A DNA stretch of 64,000 nucleotides. Origin: Acinetobacter sp. Marseille-Q1618 (GTDB taxonomy: Bacteria > Pseudomonadota > Gammaproteobacteria > Pseudomonadales > Moraxellaceae). Location: the NCBI RefSeq assembly GCF_902809855.1, contig NZ_CADDWJ010000004.1, positions 1 through 64,000 on the forward strand, given 5' to 3'. A model generated the notes under the pieces. That model worked only from the letters and a program-made list of their open reading frames with translations, did not search any database and was not told the DNA's origin. Made by a program: the position numbers and the translations under genes. How positions within the stretch are numbered: position 1 is the first letter of the stretch; each line of letters begins with the position of its first letter. This document shows, piece by piece, positions 8,024-17,475 of the stretch.

Positions 8024-11000
8024 ATGGCACAACAAGCTACAAAAGCAGATACTAGACGTACTGCAAAAACTACGAAAGCTAAAACTGTCAAAGTCAAAGA
8101 TGATAGTCGAGTGGCATTAACTGGATTAGAACTTGCTTTAATTTATTTAGCTAAACTTTTTAAATCATCGGCAGAAGATTACTGTGAGATTGAGACGGTT
8201 GACGGTCAATATAATTTAGTGCTGCAAAATGGCGCACTGATGACATTGATACGCTATGACGGTATTCGCTCAACAATTGATTATAACAATACATTTTTAG
8301 GTGAAATTGATCGGTTGAACACCTATCTAAGTAATCCTTTTAAAACTACTGGTCATAAGATCATGTGGATGTTTAGACGAGATCTAGATGGAAATGCAGG
8401 GATTGATCGTATAGTTGATATTCAAAAGCAAACAGCAAAAACACTTGGTTTGAATCTAAACTCGTTCATTGATGAAATGAAAGAGATCTATGAACCTTAT
8501 CTTTATGATGAGCAAAGCTTTATCGCATGTATCACACATCCAAATCTATTAGATTCTGCTGAGATTAAAAATGATCAGCAAAGATTGAGTGAACTTGCTG
8601 AACGTTACAATGTGGGAACCATGAAAGATGCACAAAACCTTTTACATGGCTTACCCTCTTTAAAAGCTATTCATGACACCTTTGTTCAAGGCATTTTAAA
8701 TGAATTGCAACATACGGATTTTAATGGGGTCGTTGAAAAACTCGATGTGAGTGGAGCAATTACATCTATTGGTAGAATGATGAATCCTCGCTATTTTGAT
8801 CCAAACTATAAAGCATTCATTCCTAACTCGAATATGCCAATACCGCTACGTTGGAAAAAAAGAGCGAGTAAAAATGATTATTCAGAAGTGTTGTATCCTA
8901 AAATTTCTGATCAACTCATGATACAGACCATTACACCACTAGGCTCTAAAGATAAAGCAGGGGATATCACTGTTCCAAAAGGTTCAGTAGAAGTCGGTGA
9001 CTTGGTATATACGCCTATACCGTTATCAACACCTCCGTCACCAAGTTTTTCAGGTATGAGTTCAGTCATGCCAACATTTATCAATTTTTTTGATCGTATG
9101 AATCAACAGACGACAGAATTATCGGACGGTTCGATTCGTGCTATTCCGTATGCGGTATCATTCATGTTGACAGGAGATGGAATGTCAACGATCGGTTTAA
9201 AGCGGTCATTAGCATCTTTGGTCGGTTGGCAAGGCGCAGCAAACGCACAATTAAAATCGGCAGGGGACGCACTAAATCATTACAAGGAGCAAGGCGGTAC
9301 AGTATGCGGATTACAAATTTCAGTAATGACTTGGGATGAAAAAAATGAAAAAGGTTTAGAGCGTTTACAAATCCGAAAAGCAAAACTTTGGCGAGCAATT
9401 CAGAATTGGGGATATGCCGTTCCGATCGAAAGAACAGGTGATTTGGTACAAGCTTATACCACACATTTTCCTTTAGCATATAAGCATTATGCCCCGATTG
9501 CAGCAGCACCTTTGCCTGATGCGCTTCACTTACTACCTCTAGACCGACCTGCATCACCGTTTAAGAAAGGTACGATGGTGCAACGAACACCTTGCGGTAA
9601 GTTGATGAAGCTAGAGCACTTCTCGGATGAACTCGCTTATAACTATACGATCATTTGTGGTGGTATGGGTTCGGGTAAATCGATGCAGATGAATAATGAA
9701 TTATTTGAAGCAGGACTTGCAGCAGGTTTAGATCGTCTTCCGTATATTTTTATTACCGATGTTGGATTAACCTCATCGGGTTTGGTATATGGTTTTCAAA
9801 ATGCTTTAGATCCATCACGTAAACATTTATGTGTATACAAACGGCTATCTAAATCTACAAAAGATGCGATTAATCCACTAGAAACCGCCGTTGGATTTCA
9901 ATTCCCAATTTCCAATGAATTTGATCAAATGCGATCATTTTTAGTAACTTTGGTGACAGCGCAAGAGCTTGATCGTCCTGAACCAGAAATGTCAAACGTA
10001 ATCACCAATATTTTAAAAGAAACATTTATTTTTTATTCAACAGACAATGATCAATCTCAACCGAAATTGTATCAACGAGGTCAAAGCGGTGAACTCGATC
10101 ACTTATTGTATGAGCTTAAAATTACAGTTGATCCATCTAAAAAGTTAAGACTCCACGATTTAGCTTTGCTATGCCATGAATCGGCAGAAGAAATTACAGA
10201 TCTAACAGCAGCTAATTTAGTACGTCAAAATAAATTATATCGTGCAAGAAACTTGGCACATCGATATGCAATGCCAATTTTGCCTGACTGTATCAGTATT
10301 GCTAAATCTGACACTTTGAAGAGATTGTATGGCAATTATAATATGCCAAATGGTGAAAATATTCTGGATGCGGTAACACGTGCGTTATCACAAGTTGCAA
10401 TTGATTATCCGAACTTTAATACCTATACAGAGTTTGATATTGCTGATGCACGTATAGCATCAATCGACTTGCAAGACGTGATTAAGAAGAATAATGCAAA
10501 AAACAACTCATTATTCTTTCAAATTGTGCGTATGTTTTATAAGAAACGTATCGCTTATTCAGAAGAAGATCTGGTACGTGGTGAAATTCCATTGGCTTAT
10601 TTAGATTACTATGCTCGTTTAGTTACTGAACTAAAAGTTGATAAAAAATACATGGTTTTTGATGAAATGCATAACATCAAATCCGATAAAGTGATGGTGG
10701 ATGAATTAGAACGAGATTCACGTGAAGCCCGAAAATGGGGAATTGCATTCTATCTTAGTTCACAATATATCAGCGACTTTGGCATTTTGACCAAAGCGGC
10801 TAGACGTTTTGTGGTGTGTTCAGCAGGAAGTACCGATGAGCGTGCAGATATAATCAATGCCTTGAAACTCACCGATGCACAAGTGCAACGCTTAACTTCA
10901 ATTGTAGGTTTAAGACCAACAGGAATGACCTATCTTTCTAAGACAATTAACAAAGAGAATAAGGAATTTGTTCAATTCTTAACGTCTATGGTTGGTTCAA

Positions 11001-11281
11001 AACGCATGTGGCTATTGTCTACTGATCCAGACGATCAAGCAATCCGCAGTTTACTGAGAAAGCGTTATGATCTTGATACAGTAATTAATATGCTCTCTAC
11101 AATTCATCCTCGTGGGGTTAAATCTGTTATCCAGACTTTAAAAGAAGAACGTGCTTTACAACTAGCTTCTTCATCTATGAGCTTAGACCAACAAGCGGAA
11201 GCTGTGGACTCAGTTTACGATGAGGTTGCAGAAGATGTAGTCAATACTTATAACTATATTTCGGCACAAAGAGCGAGTTAA
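8024..11281 (+). CDS. dotO: DotO/IcmB/TraU secretion ATPase
   Basis: A 1085-residue VirB4-like ATPase that powers assembly of the type IVB apparatus at the inner membrane. The Walker A motif GGMGSGKS lies near residue 545, and the Walker B region YMVFDEMHN near residue 877. A basic Ala/Lys/Thr-rich N-terminus (residues 1-30) precedes the conserved domain. Length is close to that of IcmB (about 1009) and TraU (about 1014). A strong intrinsic terminator follows, so this gene closes the first transcription unit. There is no sign of damage. Confidence 0.9.
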   Translation: MAQQATKADTRRTAKTTKAKTVKVKDDSRVALTGLELALIYLAKLFKSSAEDYCEIETVDGQYNLVLQNGALMTLIRYDGIRSTIDYNNTFLGEIDRLNTYLSNPFKTTGHKIMWMFRRDLDGNAGIDRIVDIQKQTAKTLGLNLNSFIDEMKEIYEPYLYDEQSFIACITHPNLLDSAEIKNDQQRLSELAERYNVGTMKDAQNLLHGLPSLKAIHDTFVQGILNELQHTDFNGVVEKLDVSGAITSIGRMMNPRYFDPNYKAFIPNSNMPIPLRWKKRASKNDYSEVLYPKISDQLMIQTITPLGSKDKAGDITVPKGSVEVGDLVYTPIPLSTPPSPSFSGMSSVMPTFINFFDRMNQQTTELSDGSIRAIPYAVSFMLTGDGMSTIGLKRSLASLVGWQGAANAQLKSAGDALNHYKEQGGTVCGLQISVMTWDEKNEKGLERLQIRKAKLWRAIQNWGYAVPIERTGDLVQAYTTHFPLAYKHYAPIAAAPLPDALHLLPLDRPASPFKKGTMVQRTPCGKLMKLEHFSDELAYNYTIICGGMGSGKSMQMNNELFEAGLAAGLDRLPYIFITDVGLTSSGLVYGFQNALDPSRKHLCVYKRLSKSTKDAINPLETAVGFQFPISNEFDQMRSFLVTLVTAQELDRPEPEMSNVITNILKETFIFYSTDNDQSQPKLYQRGQSGELDHLLYELKITVDPSKKLRLHDLALLCHESAEEITDLTAANLVRQNKLYRARNLAHRYAMPILPDCISIAKSDTLKRLYGNYNMPNGENILDAVTRALSQVAIDYPNFNTYTEFDIADARIASIDLQDVIKKNNAKNNSLFFQIVRMFYKKRIAYSEEDLVRGEIPLAYLDYYARLVTELKVDKKYMVFDEMHNIKSDKVMVDELERDSREARKWGIAFYLSSQYISDFGILTKAARRFVVCSAGSTDERADIINALKLTDAQVQRLTSIVGLRPTGMTYLSKTINKENKEFVQFLTSMVGSKRMWLLSTDPDDQAIRSLLRKRYDLDTVINMLSTIHPRGVKSVIQTLKEERALQLASSSMSLDQQAEAVDSVYDEVAEDVVNTYNYISAQRAS

Positions 11282-11287
11282 ATCCTT

Positions 11288-11323
11288 AGTAGAGCTTTCA
11301 TAAATGAAAGTTCTACTTTTTTT
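11288..11323 (+). terminator. Intrinsic terminator after dotO
   Basis: AGTAGAGCTTTCA pairs with TGAAAGTTCTACT around a TAAA loop (one G-T pair), followed by TTTTTTTC. It lies between dotO and dotL, so dotL may need its own promoter or read-through. Confidence 0.8.
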
Positions 11324-11343
11324 CTATAAGGACTAAAATAAAA

Positions 11344-14082
11344 ATGGTTTCACCAAAACATAGAGGTACTGTAGATCAGTTTGAAACAAAGGATATGCGT
11401 GTAGATACGCGTGATATCTTTCAAAAAATGCATGATGCATTAAGAAAGTCATCAGGATCTCAAAACTTTGCTTTAACAGTAACGATTATTACTATTTTTT
11501 GTGTGATCTATCCATTTTTCTTCTTTATCTTAATACCTATCGTACTTCTAATTACTCGGTTTTATTTGATTCCGCAAAAGCGTTTTCACAATATGCCTTA
11601 TCGGGTACCAAAACATGCAAATTTGCCCGATGGTTCATTTGATGCTCTTGGTCGAAATGTCTCTTTAGCAAAGAATCCTGAAAAAACGTATGGTGAAGGT
11701 ACTTACTACTACGGTATAGATCGAAATAGTTATCAGCAAGTTTGGAAGACAGACAGTGATGAGCGAGTTCACGATTTATTAATCGGTACGACAGGTGCTG
11801 GTAAAACCGAAGCAATCAAAATGGTATTAACTAATCCATTGTTACAGAACAGTGGATTTATTATGTCAGATGCCAAAGGTACAACTGAATTGGTTGCTGA
11901 ATTGATGTATCTAACTACTCGATTTATGCGTCAAGATGATATTCTGGTTACAAACTTTATTACTGCAGGGCGTGATTTATTAGAAAAACAAGAAGATAAA
12001 CTCACTAACACATTTAATTTAATGGCATATACCAGTGCATCGATGCTAGGTGAACAATTGGTCTATCTCTTAGATGATTCTGGAAGTGGTGGGGGTGACA
12101 TGTGGAAAGGTCGTACTATCAACTATCTTTCTGCATTAACTACAATATTATGTTTTTTACGTGATCGGGGTTTAATATTATTAGAACCGAAAACTTATGT
12201 GGAATATCAAGAACTTTCGCCCCTGATCCGTATCGCATACGGGGAAGATTACCATGAAAACTATAAACGATTTGGCGAAAAATATAATACGGCTGTCAGT
12301 CCCTTACGTGCATATTTAGGCTCATTAGCAGCTTTTGATGCGAATAAATTATATAAGCAGCATGAGAAAACGAATGAACAACACGGCTATGTGATCATGA
12401 GTTTTTCTCGTGCCATTGGTGAACTCTCGTTTAATTTTGGTCATATTTATGGGGATCGTGCATCCGAAATTGATATGTTCGATGTGGTATTAAATAGACG
12501 TTGTTTATTGATCGTTTTGCCTTCGCTTCAAAATTCACCCGATAAAATTAAGATGTTAGGTAAATTATGTGTCGGTTCCCTTAAGCAAATGATGGCAGGG
12601 GCTTTAGGTAATCGGATCGATGGGGTCGTACGTTCAGTCATTGAATCTAAAGTCACAGCATCTAAAACTTGTTATAAAGTAGTACTCGATGAGGTAGGTT
12701 ATCAGATTGTCGCAGGTTTATCCGTGATTCCAGCCCAAGCACGTGGATTGTCATTTAGTATGACTTTTTCGGCTCAGGATATATCCGATATTTTACGTGC
12801 AGATGAGAAAGAAGGTGAAGCAATCATTGCGAATACTGGTTCAAAAACGATTGGACGTATAAACTCAGGCGAACAAGGGCAAACATTCACCAAGATCAAA
12901 GGGATTGTGAGTACTGCAAATCAAGCCACTGCACAAGGATTTAATACCAAGCAAGGTGATTTGATGGGAGCAAGCTATCAAAGAGCTATTAATGTATCAG
13001 TAGAGAAAAGAGATAAGATCACTTATGAAGATCTAGCTACACAACAGGATGGTCAGTTTACGCATATTGTAGCGAAAAAATTAGATGGTGGACGTTCAGG
13101 TATAATCTCTACGATTCAACTCCAGACCATGTTTGTCCAACCACCCAAGCTTAAAAAAATCAGATTAAATGATTTTATATCAATAGAAAGAGATGTTAAC
13201 TTTTTTGACAGTGTGGAATATGATTCAAATATTGAAAAATTAGCAAATGATATTGCGGAAAACCAAGTTAGACATAGTAATCCAGATTATGAAAAAACTT
13301 CAATAATAGGCTCTGGTTCAAGTGTTCATACTGAGATGGAAGATATCTGTTTGATGATTAAACAAAATGAAGGGGATGTAAAATCGAGTTTTTACGCTGT
13401 TATGCGAACTATTCAAAATATTATTAATGATCAAAAAGTTAATCAATTTGGGGAAGCTGGTTATGAAGTAATTGATTTGGATGATATAAGTGAAGAAGTA
13501 ATAAATCATTTAGATGATTTATATGAGGATGTTAAGATCAAACAACAACAACTAGATTTAGTGTTAGAAGAACATGATAAAAAGGAAAAAGAAAAATTAA
13601 TTAAGCAGAATCCAACCGCTATTTTAGATTCTATTGCTCAATCTTCTGCGAGTTTAGATCCAGATCAGATACAAACAGTTAGCGAGATTAAAGAATATAT
13701 CTCGAATCAAAATTTCATTAATCATGAACAAGTTTATTCAAATGAGTTTGTAATTAAAGTACAAAAGCATTTATCAAATCGGCATATTAATATATCACCA
13801 GTTACTATACCTACTTTGTCTAAATTAAAAGAATTAGATGATCTTGCTTTTGAAGTTCAAAAGCAGCAAATGCAATATGTTGAAAATTCAAATGCGGAGG
13901 AACTGGATGCTGATATAAGAAATCGTCACCAATTTATTGAGAATTTTATATATTGTAGAGATATAGTTATAAATAATCAAAATCAGTTTATTGATCAAGA
14001 GGATAAAGAGATTATGAAGTCTATAGAAACGATAATACCAATGGTTTATGATCAGATAACGAAAAAATTTAAAGATGAATAA
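11344..14082 (+). CDS. dotL: DotL/IcmO/TrbC type IV coupling ATPase
   Basis: A 912-residue protein with two closely spaced membrane helices at about residues 44-75 and a VirD4-type ATPase domain: Walker A GTTGAGKT at residues 148-155 and Walker B VVLDEVGYQ near residue 447. The coupling protein hands DNA-relaxase complexes or effectors to the secretion channel. The region after about residue 600 is acidic, helical and Asn/Gln/Lys-rich, with lower GC than the ATPase domain. In Legionella the DotL tail is the docking site for DotN and adaptors, so this tail may bind the DotN homologue encoded upstream. At 912 residues it is longer than Legionella DotL (about 783). Confidence 0.88.
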   Translation: MVSPKHRGTVDQFETKDMRVDTRDIFQKMHDALRKSSGSQNFALTVTIITIFCVIYPFFFFILIPIVLLITRFYLIPQKRFHNMPYRVPKHANLPDGSFDALGRNVSLAKNPEKTYGEGTYYYGIDRNSYQQVWKTDSDERVHDLLIGTTGAGKTEAIKMVLTNPLLQNSGFIMSDAKGTTELVAELMYLTTRFMRQDDILVTNFITAGRDLLEKQEDKLTNTFNLMAYTSASMLGEQLVYLLDDSGSGGGDMWKGRTINYLSALTTILCFLRDRGLILLEPKTYVEYQELSPLIRIAYGEDYHENYKRFGEKYNTAVSPLRAYLGSLAAFDANKLYKQHEKTNEQHGYVIMSFSRAIGELSFNFGHIYGDRASEIDMFDVVLNRRCLLIVLPSLQNSPDKIKMLGKLCVGSLKQMMAGALGNRIDGVVRSVIESKVTASKTCYKVVLDEVGYQIVAGLSVIPAQARGLSFSMTFSAQDISDILRADEKEGEAIIANTGSKTIGRINSGEQGQTFTKIKGIVSTANQATAQGFNTKQGDLMGASYQRAINVSVEKRDKITYEDLATQQDGQFTHIVAKKLDGGRSGIISTIQLQTMFVQPPKLKKIRLNDFISIERDVNFFDSVEYDSNIEKLANDIAENQVRHSNPDYEKTSIIGSGSSVHTEMEDICLMIKQNEGDVKSSFYAVMRTIQNIINDQKVNQFGEAGYEVIDLDDISEEVINHLDDLYEDVKIKQQQLDLVLEEHDKKEKEKLIKQNPTAILDSIAQSSASLDPDQIQTVSEIKEYISNQNFINHEQVYSNEFVIKVQKHLSNRHINISPVTIPTLSKLKELDDLAFEVQKQQMQYVENSNAEELDADIRNRHQFIENFIYCRDIVINNQNQFIDQEDKEIMKSIETIIPMVYDQITKKFKDE

Positions 14083-14107
14083 TACATTTCGGTCATAGTA
14101 TGATGCT

Positions 14108-14137
14108 AAAAAACCTAGCTTTTATGCTAGGTTTTTT
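14108..14137. terminator. Bidirectional terminator between dotL and the small exported gene
   Basis: AAAAAACCTAGC-ttttat-GCTAGGTTTTTT: a 9-bp stem with A- and T-runs on both sides. It can end dotL on the plus strand and the convergent gene at 14146-14394 on the minus strand. Confidence 0.85.
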
Positions 14138-14145
14138 ATTAATAA

Positions 14146-14394
14146 TTAATTTGCTATTTGACAATATCTTAATTGTGCCAATTCATACTTTAATCTAGAT
14201 AGATTAGTTTCAGCTATTCTTCGTTTTTGTGGATTTGTTGCTTGTATAAGCTTAATTTGCCAATTTAAAATTTCTTGGTTTAAGAACTCGACTTCTGCTT
14301 TGCAATTGTATTCTATATTACCATCGGCTTGTGCTGTTGAGATAAAAGTAGTTGCTAACAACGTTAAAAGCGTACCTAACACGATTTTTTTCAT
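14146..14394 (-). CDS. Small exported protein of unknown function
   Basis: Starting at the ATG at 14394, which follows a typical AAGG-type site, gives 82 residues. An upstream in-frame ATG at 14436 would add 14 unlikely residues. The N-terminus MKKIVLGTLLTLLATTFISTAQA is a clear signal peptide with cleavage after AQA. The mature part has about 60 residues, two cysteines (in YNCKAE and RYCQIA) that could form a disulphide, and a helical Leu/Gln-rich middle. I do not recognise the family. It lies convergent to dotL and could be an entry-exclusion or envelope protein of the mobile element; that is a guess from position only. Confidence 0.6.
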   Translation of the reverse strand: MKKIVLGTLLTLLATTFISTAQADGNIEYNCKAEVEFLNQEILNWQIKLIQATNPQKRRIAETNLSRLKYELAQLRYCQIAN

Positions 14395-14511
14395 TTTATA
14401 CCTTTTTAAATAAAATAATTGAAATGTGATTATCAAAATTCACTACACAATTATACTTCATTATTAAAACTAATTTATATAGCATAAGCCATTTTAAAAA
14501 AGATATTATTA

Positions 14512-15129
14512 TTAGTAATCACAGTCTGCTTCTGACTTTACAAAAAGGTCTTTATTGGTGTTAATCTTTAATTTTTCTATTTCAATAGCGTGATCAGGTC
14601 GAACATTGATTACACAGTTAATCCATTCATCTTGATAATCTAAAAAAGTTTCCAAGTTCATATTTTTACCTTTAGCATTTAACTTTTGGGCAATTGCATA
14701 GCATTTATCACCATATTCTTTGGTTAACAATATTTTTGGATTTTCAAAGGACTTTGCTTGATACATATTTAATTGATGTTCTTGTTTTAGTTGAGTTAGT
14801 GCAATTTTTTTCAATTGTTGATATTTAGGTATTTTAGGAATATCTAGATTTTGAAACTTTCTTAGTGAATCTTGATATCCTAGATTCAATTTATTGATCT
14901 CATTAGGGGATGGGGGAGTTCTTATATTATCTTTATCAATTTTAAGTCCATAGACAGACTGTGATAAAAATATTGTATCATCTAACTGTTTTTTAGTGAA
15001 TTTTTTATTATCATACTTGTTGTTTACTTCGCATGTTCCATCGTCATATTGATATGTAACTAATTCAGCATAAGTAGTATTTGTGATTAAAAATACACTT
15101 AATAAGACTGTTGTTTTTAGATGATTCAT
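14512..15129 (-). CDS. Exported periplasmic protein of unknown function
   Basis: A 205-residue protein with a signal peptide (MNHLKTTVLLSVFLITNTTYA). The mature part is Lys- and Asn-rich and contains four cysteines: one early in DGTCEVN, others in DKCYAI, INCVIN and near the end in EADCDY. These may form disulphides in the periplasm. No known domain is apparent. It is transcribed towards the smaller exported gene at 14146-14394 and may be co-transcribed with it. The very low GC compared with the dot genes suggests a separate origin. Confidence 0.6.
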   Translation of the reverse strand: MNHLKTTVLLSVFLITNTTYAELVTYQYDDGTCEVNNKYDNKKFTKKQLDDTIFLSQSVYGLKIDKDNIRTPPSPNEINKLNLGYQDSLRKFQNLDIPKIPKYQQLKKIALTQLKQEHQLNMYQAKSFENPKILLTKEYGDKCYAIAQKLNAKGKNMNLETFLDYQDEWINCVINVRPDHAIEIEKLKINTNKDLFVKSEADCDY

Positions 15130-15229
15130 AGAATTCTCTATTTTTATATATTGAGCTGTTATCTTGTTTATAAACTTTATATTTTCAATCTTTTATAAAT
15201 AATTTAACTGAACTTTTACAAAGGATACT

Positions 15230-15499
15230 TATTTTTGGGTGATGTTTCAAAAAGTATGCTGAGAAAGAACAGACTAGACTTGATAAAATAGAGAAATATG
15301 AATAATTGTACTTTTTACCTTATTATTTTTAGGGAAGATTACCTAGTATGCTTCTAAAATTAATGATATTTTTTATGAGCAAGCAAAGCATGATAAATTT
15401 ATAAGCAGTAGTTTTGATATATATTTTCAAATTATTGGAAGATTTTATATGGGAACAATTGACAACTCTTTAGACTTCAAAAACTTACCCTTATAAAAA
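15230..15499 (+). pseudogene. Possible decayed coding remnant
   Basis: This 427-base gap (15130-15556) has no intact gene. Two protein-like stretches stand in it: one ending KEQTRLDKIEKYE just before 15305, and one containing DKFISSSFDIYFQIIGRF that ends at a stop near 15497. Both are on the plus strand but separated by stops, as expected of a decayed gene. I do not recognise the parent family. The rest of the gap is AT-rich and probably holds promoters for both flanking genes. Confidence 0.25.
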
Positions 15500-15556
15500 A
15501 TGAATCAAATTAGTTGCTTATAATTTAGTAAAATTATGGCAAAAAAGGTGTGAATT

Positions 15557-16270
15557 TTGTTAAATCCAAATCAAAAAAAAATTAAAAAAATCTTAATTCA
15601 AGCAGAAGAATATGAGTCATCATTAAGAAAAAAGGTGAATAAGAAAAACAATGGTGCTTATTATGGTGTAATGGCTTTATGCTTTAATCTTATCATTTTA
15701 TCCTTATTTTCTATTGGATTAGGTCTTATATTCAAAAATCAATTCATATTATTTTCTGCATTTATACTTCTTTTATTAGCTGAAATATCACTACTACTGA
15801 GTACGGTAATAGATATGTTTAAATCTCGCAAAAGTATTTTTTTATTTTTTAAGCAACCTTCAAAAATCCTATTACAGAATTTAGAATTCAGCACAAGATC
15901 TAAAATTAAATTTTCACAAAAATTAATTAACTTTGAACTTAAGGATTTAGAGTTTACAAAAAGAGAAATAACGTCAGAGAAAGATCATTTTGATAAAAGG
16001 ACTTCAATCATAACTGGAACCATTGATAAAATCGGAATTTTTCCTACTATTTTAGCTACAATTCTCCTTATTATCACACAGATGAGTAACACAAACGTCC
16101 AAAAAATTTTAAATCTAAATCCTAATTTTAAGTTCTATTTTTTTGCTGTAATATTTATAGTTTTTTTCTTTCAAATATTTTCCGTAATAAATTTTTTTAC
16201 ATCATTAAAATTATCTAAAATGATCGATACACTTGAGTATGTAATTGAGCTCAAAAAGGAAAAGGAATAG
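15557..16270 (+). CDS. Membrane protein of unknown function with four predicted helices
   Basis: A 237-residue protein read from a TTG at 15557, 4 bases behind AAAGGTG; no ATG is available upstream in frame. It has two hydrophobic helices at about residues 36-60 and 64-86, a charged middle region with many Lys/Glu residues (about 90-155), two more helices at about 157-175 and 190-215, and a charged tail. The layout of paired helices around a cytosolic helical region resembles small effector-type membrane proteins such as the SLATT group, but I cannot assign it. GC is very low. It could be a plasmid or defence-associated gene. Confidence 0.55.
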   Translation: MLNPNQKKIKKILIQAEEYESSLRKKVNKKNNGAYYGVMALCFNLIILSLFSIGLGLIFKNQFILFSAFILLLLAEISLLLSTVIDMFKSRKSIFLFFKQPSKILLQNLEFSTRSKIKFSQKLINFELKDLEFTKREITSEKDHFDKRTSIITGTIDKIGIFPTILATILLIITQMSNTNVQKILNLNPNFKFYFFAVIFIVFFFQIFSVINFFTSLKLSKMIDTLEYVIELKKEKE

Positions 16271-16372
16271 CATAACTTTCAAAATTGTAATTAATAACTA
16301 AGAAATCAGCGTCTATTCCATAAAAATATTTTTTATTTTTAAATGTTATATTATGAAAATATTCTATAACTA

Positions 16373-16466
16373 ATGAACCGTACCGAGTTTTTCAGAGACA
16401 TTTTAAGTTAGGTCAGGTGGCTTAACTTAAATAAAAAGTCTCCGATAAACTCAGTACAGTTCAGTC
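16373..16466. repeat. Short inverted-repeat element (MITE-like or IS remnant)
   Basis: The left end (TGAACCGTACCGAGTTTTTC and on to AGAGAC) and the right end read on the other strand (TGAACTGTACTGAGTTTATC and on to GGAGAC) match at about 22 of 26 positions. They enclose about 40 bases without a gene. This is the look of a non-autonomous element or the two fused ends of a deleted insertion sequence of the IS3 type (ends starting TGA). I see no target duplication. Confidence 0.55.
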
Positions 16467-16509
16467 TTCATCTAACATAAGTTAAAGACAAGAGGGAATA
16501 AGAATAGAA

Positions 16510-16545
16510 GAACCGAGTCAATGATTAAACTTGGTTCTATACTGA
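16510..16545 (-). terminator. Candidate terminator downstream of the SDR gene
   Basis: AGAACCGAGT and AACTTGGTTCT form an inverted repeat around a 9-base loop. Read on the minus strand it is followed by TCTATTCTTATT. It is correctly placed just after the stop codon at 16558. Confidence 0.45.
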
Positions 16546-16557
16546 GAGAAATACAGC

Positions 16558-17298
16558 TTAAACCGCTGTATACCCACCATCAATAGTTATACATGCACCA
16601 CTCATAAACTTCGCTTCATCAGATGCTAAAAATACGGCTAGATCAGCAACTTCATTTACTTCACCGAAACGATCTAAAGGAATTTTATCTGTAGGGCGAG
16701 TTTTCAACATTTCGGCTGTCATCGGTGTACGAATCGTTCCTGGACAAATCGCATTGATTTTGATCCCATATTTTCCATATTCCGCAGCAAGATGTTTAGT
16801 GTATCCAAGTACAGCATGTTTTGAAGCTGTATAAGAAGCACCACCCATTTTTGCAACAAGTCCCGCTATTGAGCCAATATTGATGATTGCTCCAGATTTC
16901 TGTTCAATCATATGTGGCAGAACTAAATTACTTAAATTAAAAATAGATTTCACATTAATATTAAAGACTAAATCCCAAAGATCTTCATTGGTATCTAAGC
17001 TATTGATATAATTATCGAAAATACCAGCGTTATTAAGTAGTACATCAATCTTTGAAAATTTTTCTAAAGTAAAATTGATTAAGTTTTCTAATTCAGATTT
17101 TTGTGAAACATCAACTTGAAATGCAAAAGCCTCATTGCCCATTTGCTGGATTTTATCTACAACCTGCTGCGCCAGTTCGATATTCAAATCAGCAATAATG
17201 AGTTTTGCACCTTGTTGAGCAAATGCTATTGCTTCGGCTTTACCCATGCCTGATGCTGCACCCGTCACAATACATACTTTGTCCTTGAGTCTAGACAT
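16558..17298 (-). CDS. Short-chain dehydrogenase/reductase (classical SDR)
   Basis: A 246-residue protein from the ATG at 17298 (AAGGAAAG ahead of it). The longer reading to 17457 runs into the divergent regulator's control region and is unlikely. The Rossmann motif TGAASGMG is near residues 12-19, NNAG near 88, and the catalytic Tyr and Lys are in SYTASK near 153-158. The C-terminal GACITIDGGY is typical of the family. It probably oxidises a ring alcohol to a ketone, or the reverse, with NAD(P). It is divergent from an IclR regulator and near a KstD-like flavoprotein, so a hydroaromatic substrate is plausible. The exact substrate cannot be read from the sequence. Confidence 0.8.
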   Translation of the reverse strand: MSRLKDKVCIVTGAASGMGKAEAIAFAQQGAKLIIADLNIELAQQVVDKIQQMGNEAFAFQVDVSQKSELENLINFTLEKFSKIDVLLNNAGIFDNYINSLDTNEDLWDLVFNINVKSIFNLSNLVLPHMIEQKSGAIINIGSIAGLVAKMGGASYTASKHAVLGYTKHLAAEYGKYGIKINAICPGTIRTPMTAEMLKTRPTDKIPLDRFGEVNEVADLAVFLASDEAKFMSGACITIDGGYTAV

Positions 17299-17440
17299 TT
17301 TTCTTTCCTTGATTAAATAATAATTAGAAGCTAAATCGCCAAAAATATTGACATTGATTAAAAATCTAAATTTAAAATAGCCATTAAAAAATAATTTGAG
17401 TAGTTTACAAATGCAGTTTTGAACGTTATTCATATCAAGT

Positions 17441-17455
17441 GAACGATGATCGTGC
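17441..17455. promoter_or_regulatory. Candidate operator for the divergent IclR regulator
   Basis: GAACGATGATCGTGC is a near-perfect palindrome (6 of 7 pairs around one centre base). It has the form GNNCGATNATCGNNC seen at the PcaU site at 23800. It lies between the SDR and the regulator start, so it could control both. Confidence 0.5.
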
Positions 17456-17475
17456 AAAACAACAAGGAGGAAGAT

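Noticed and set aside
9162..9557. Minus-strand 131-residue frame inside dotO
   Set aside because: It lies fully inside the conserved DotO coding frame and shows no known motif.
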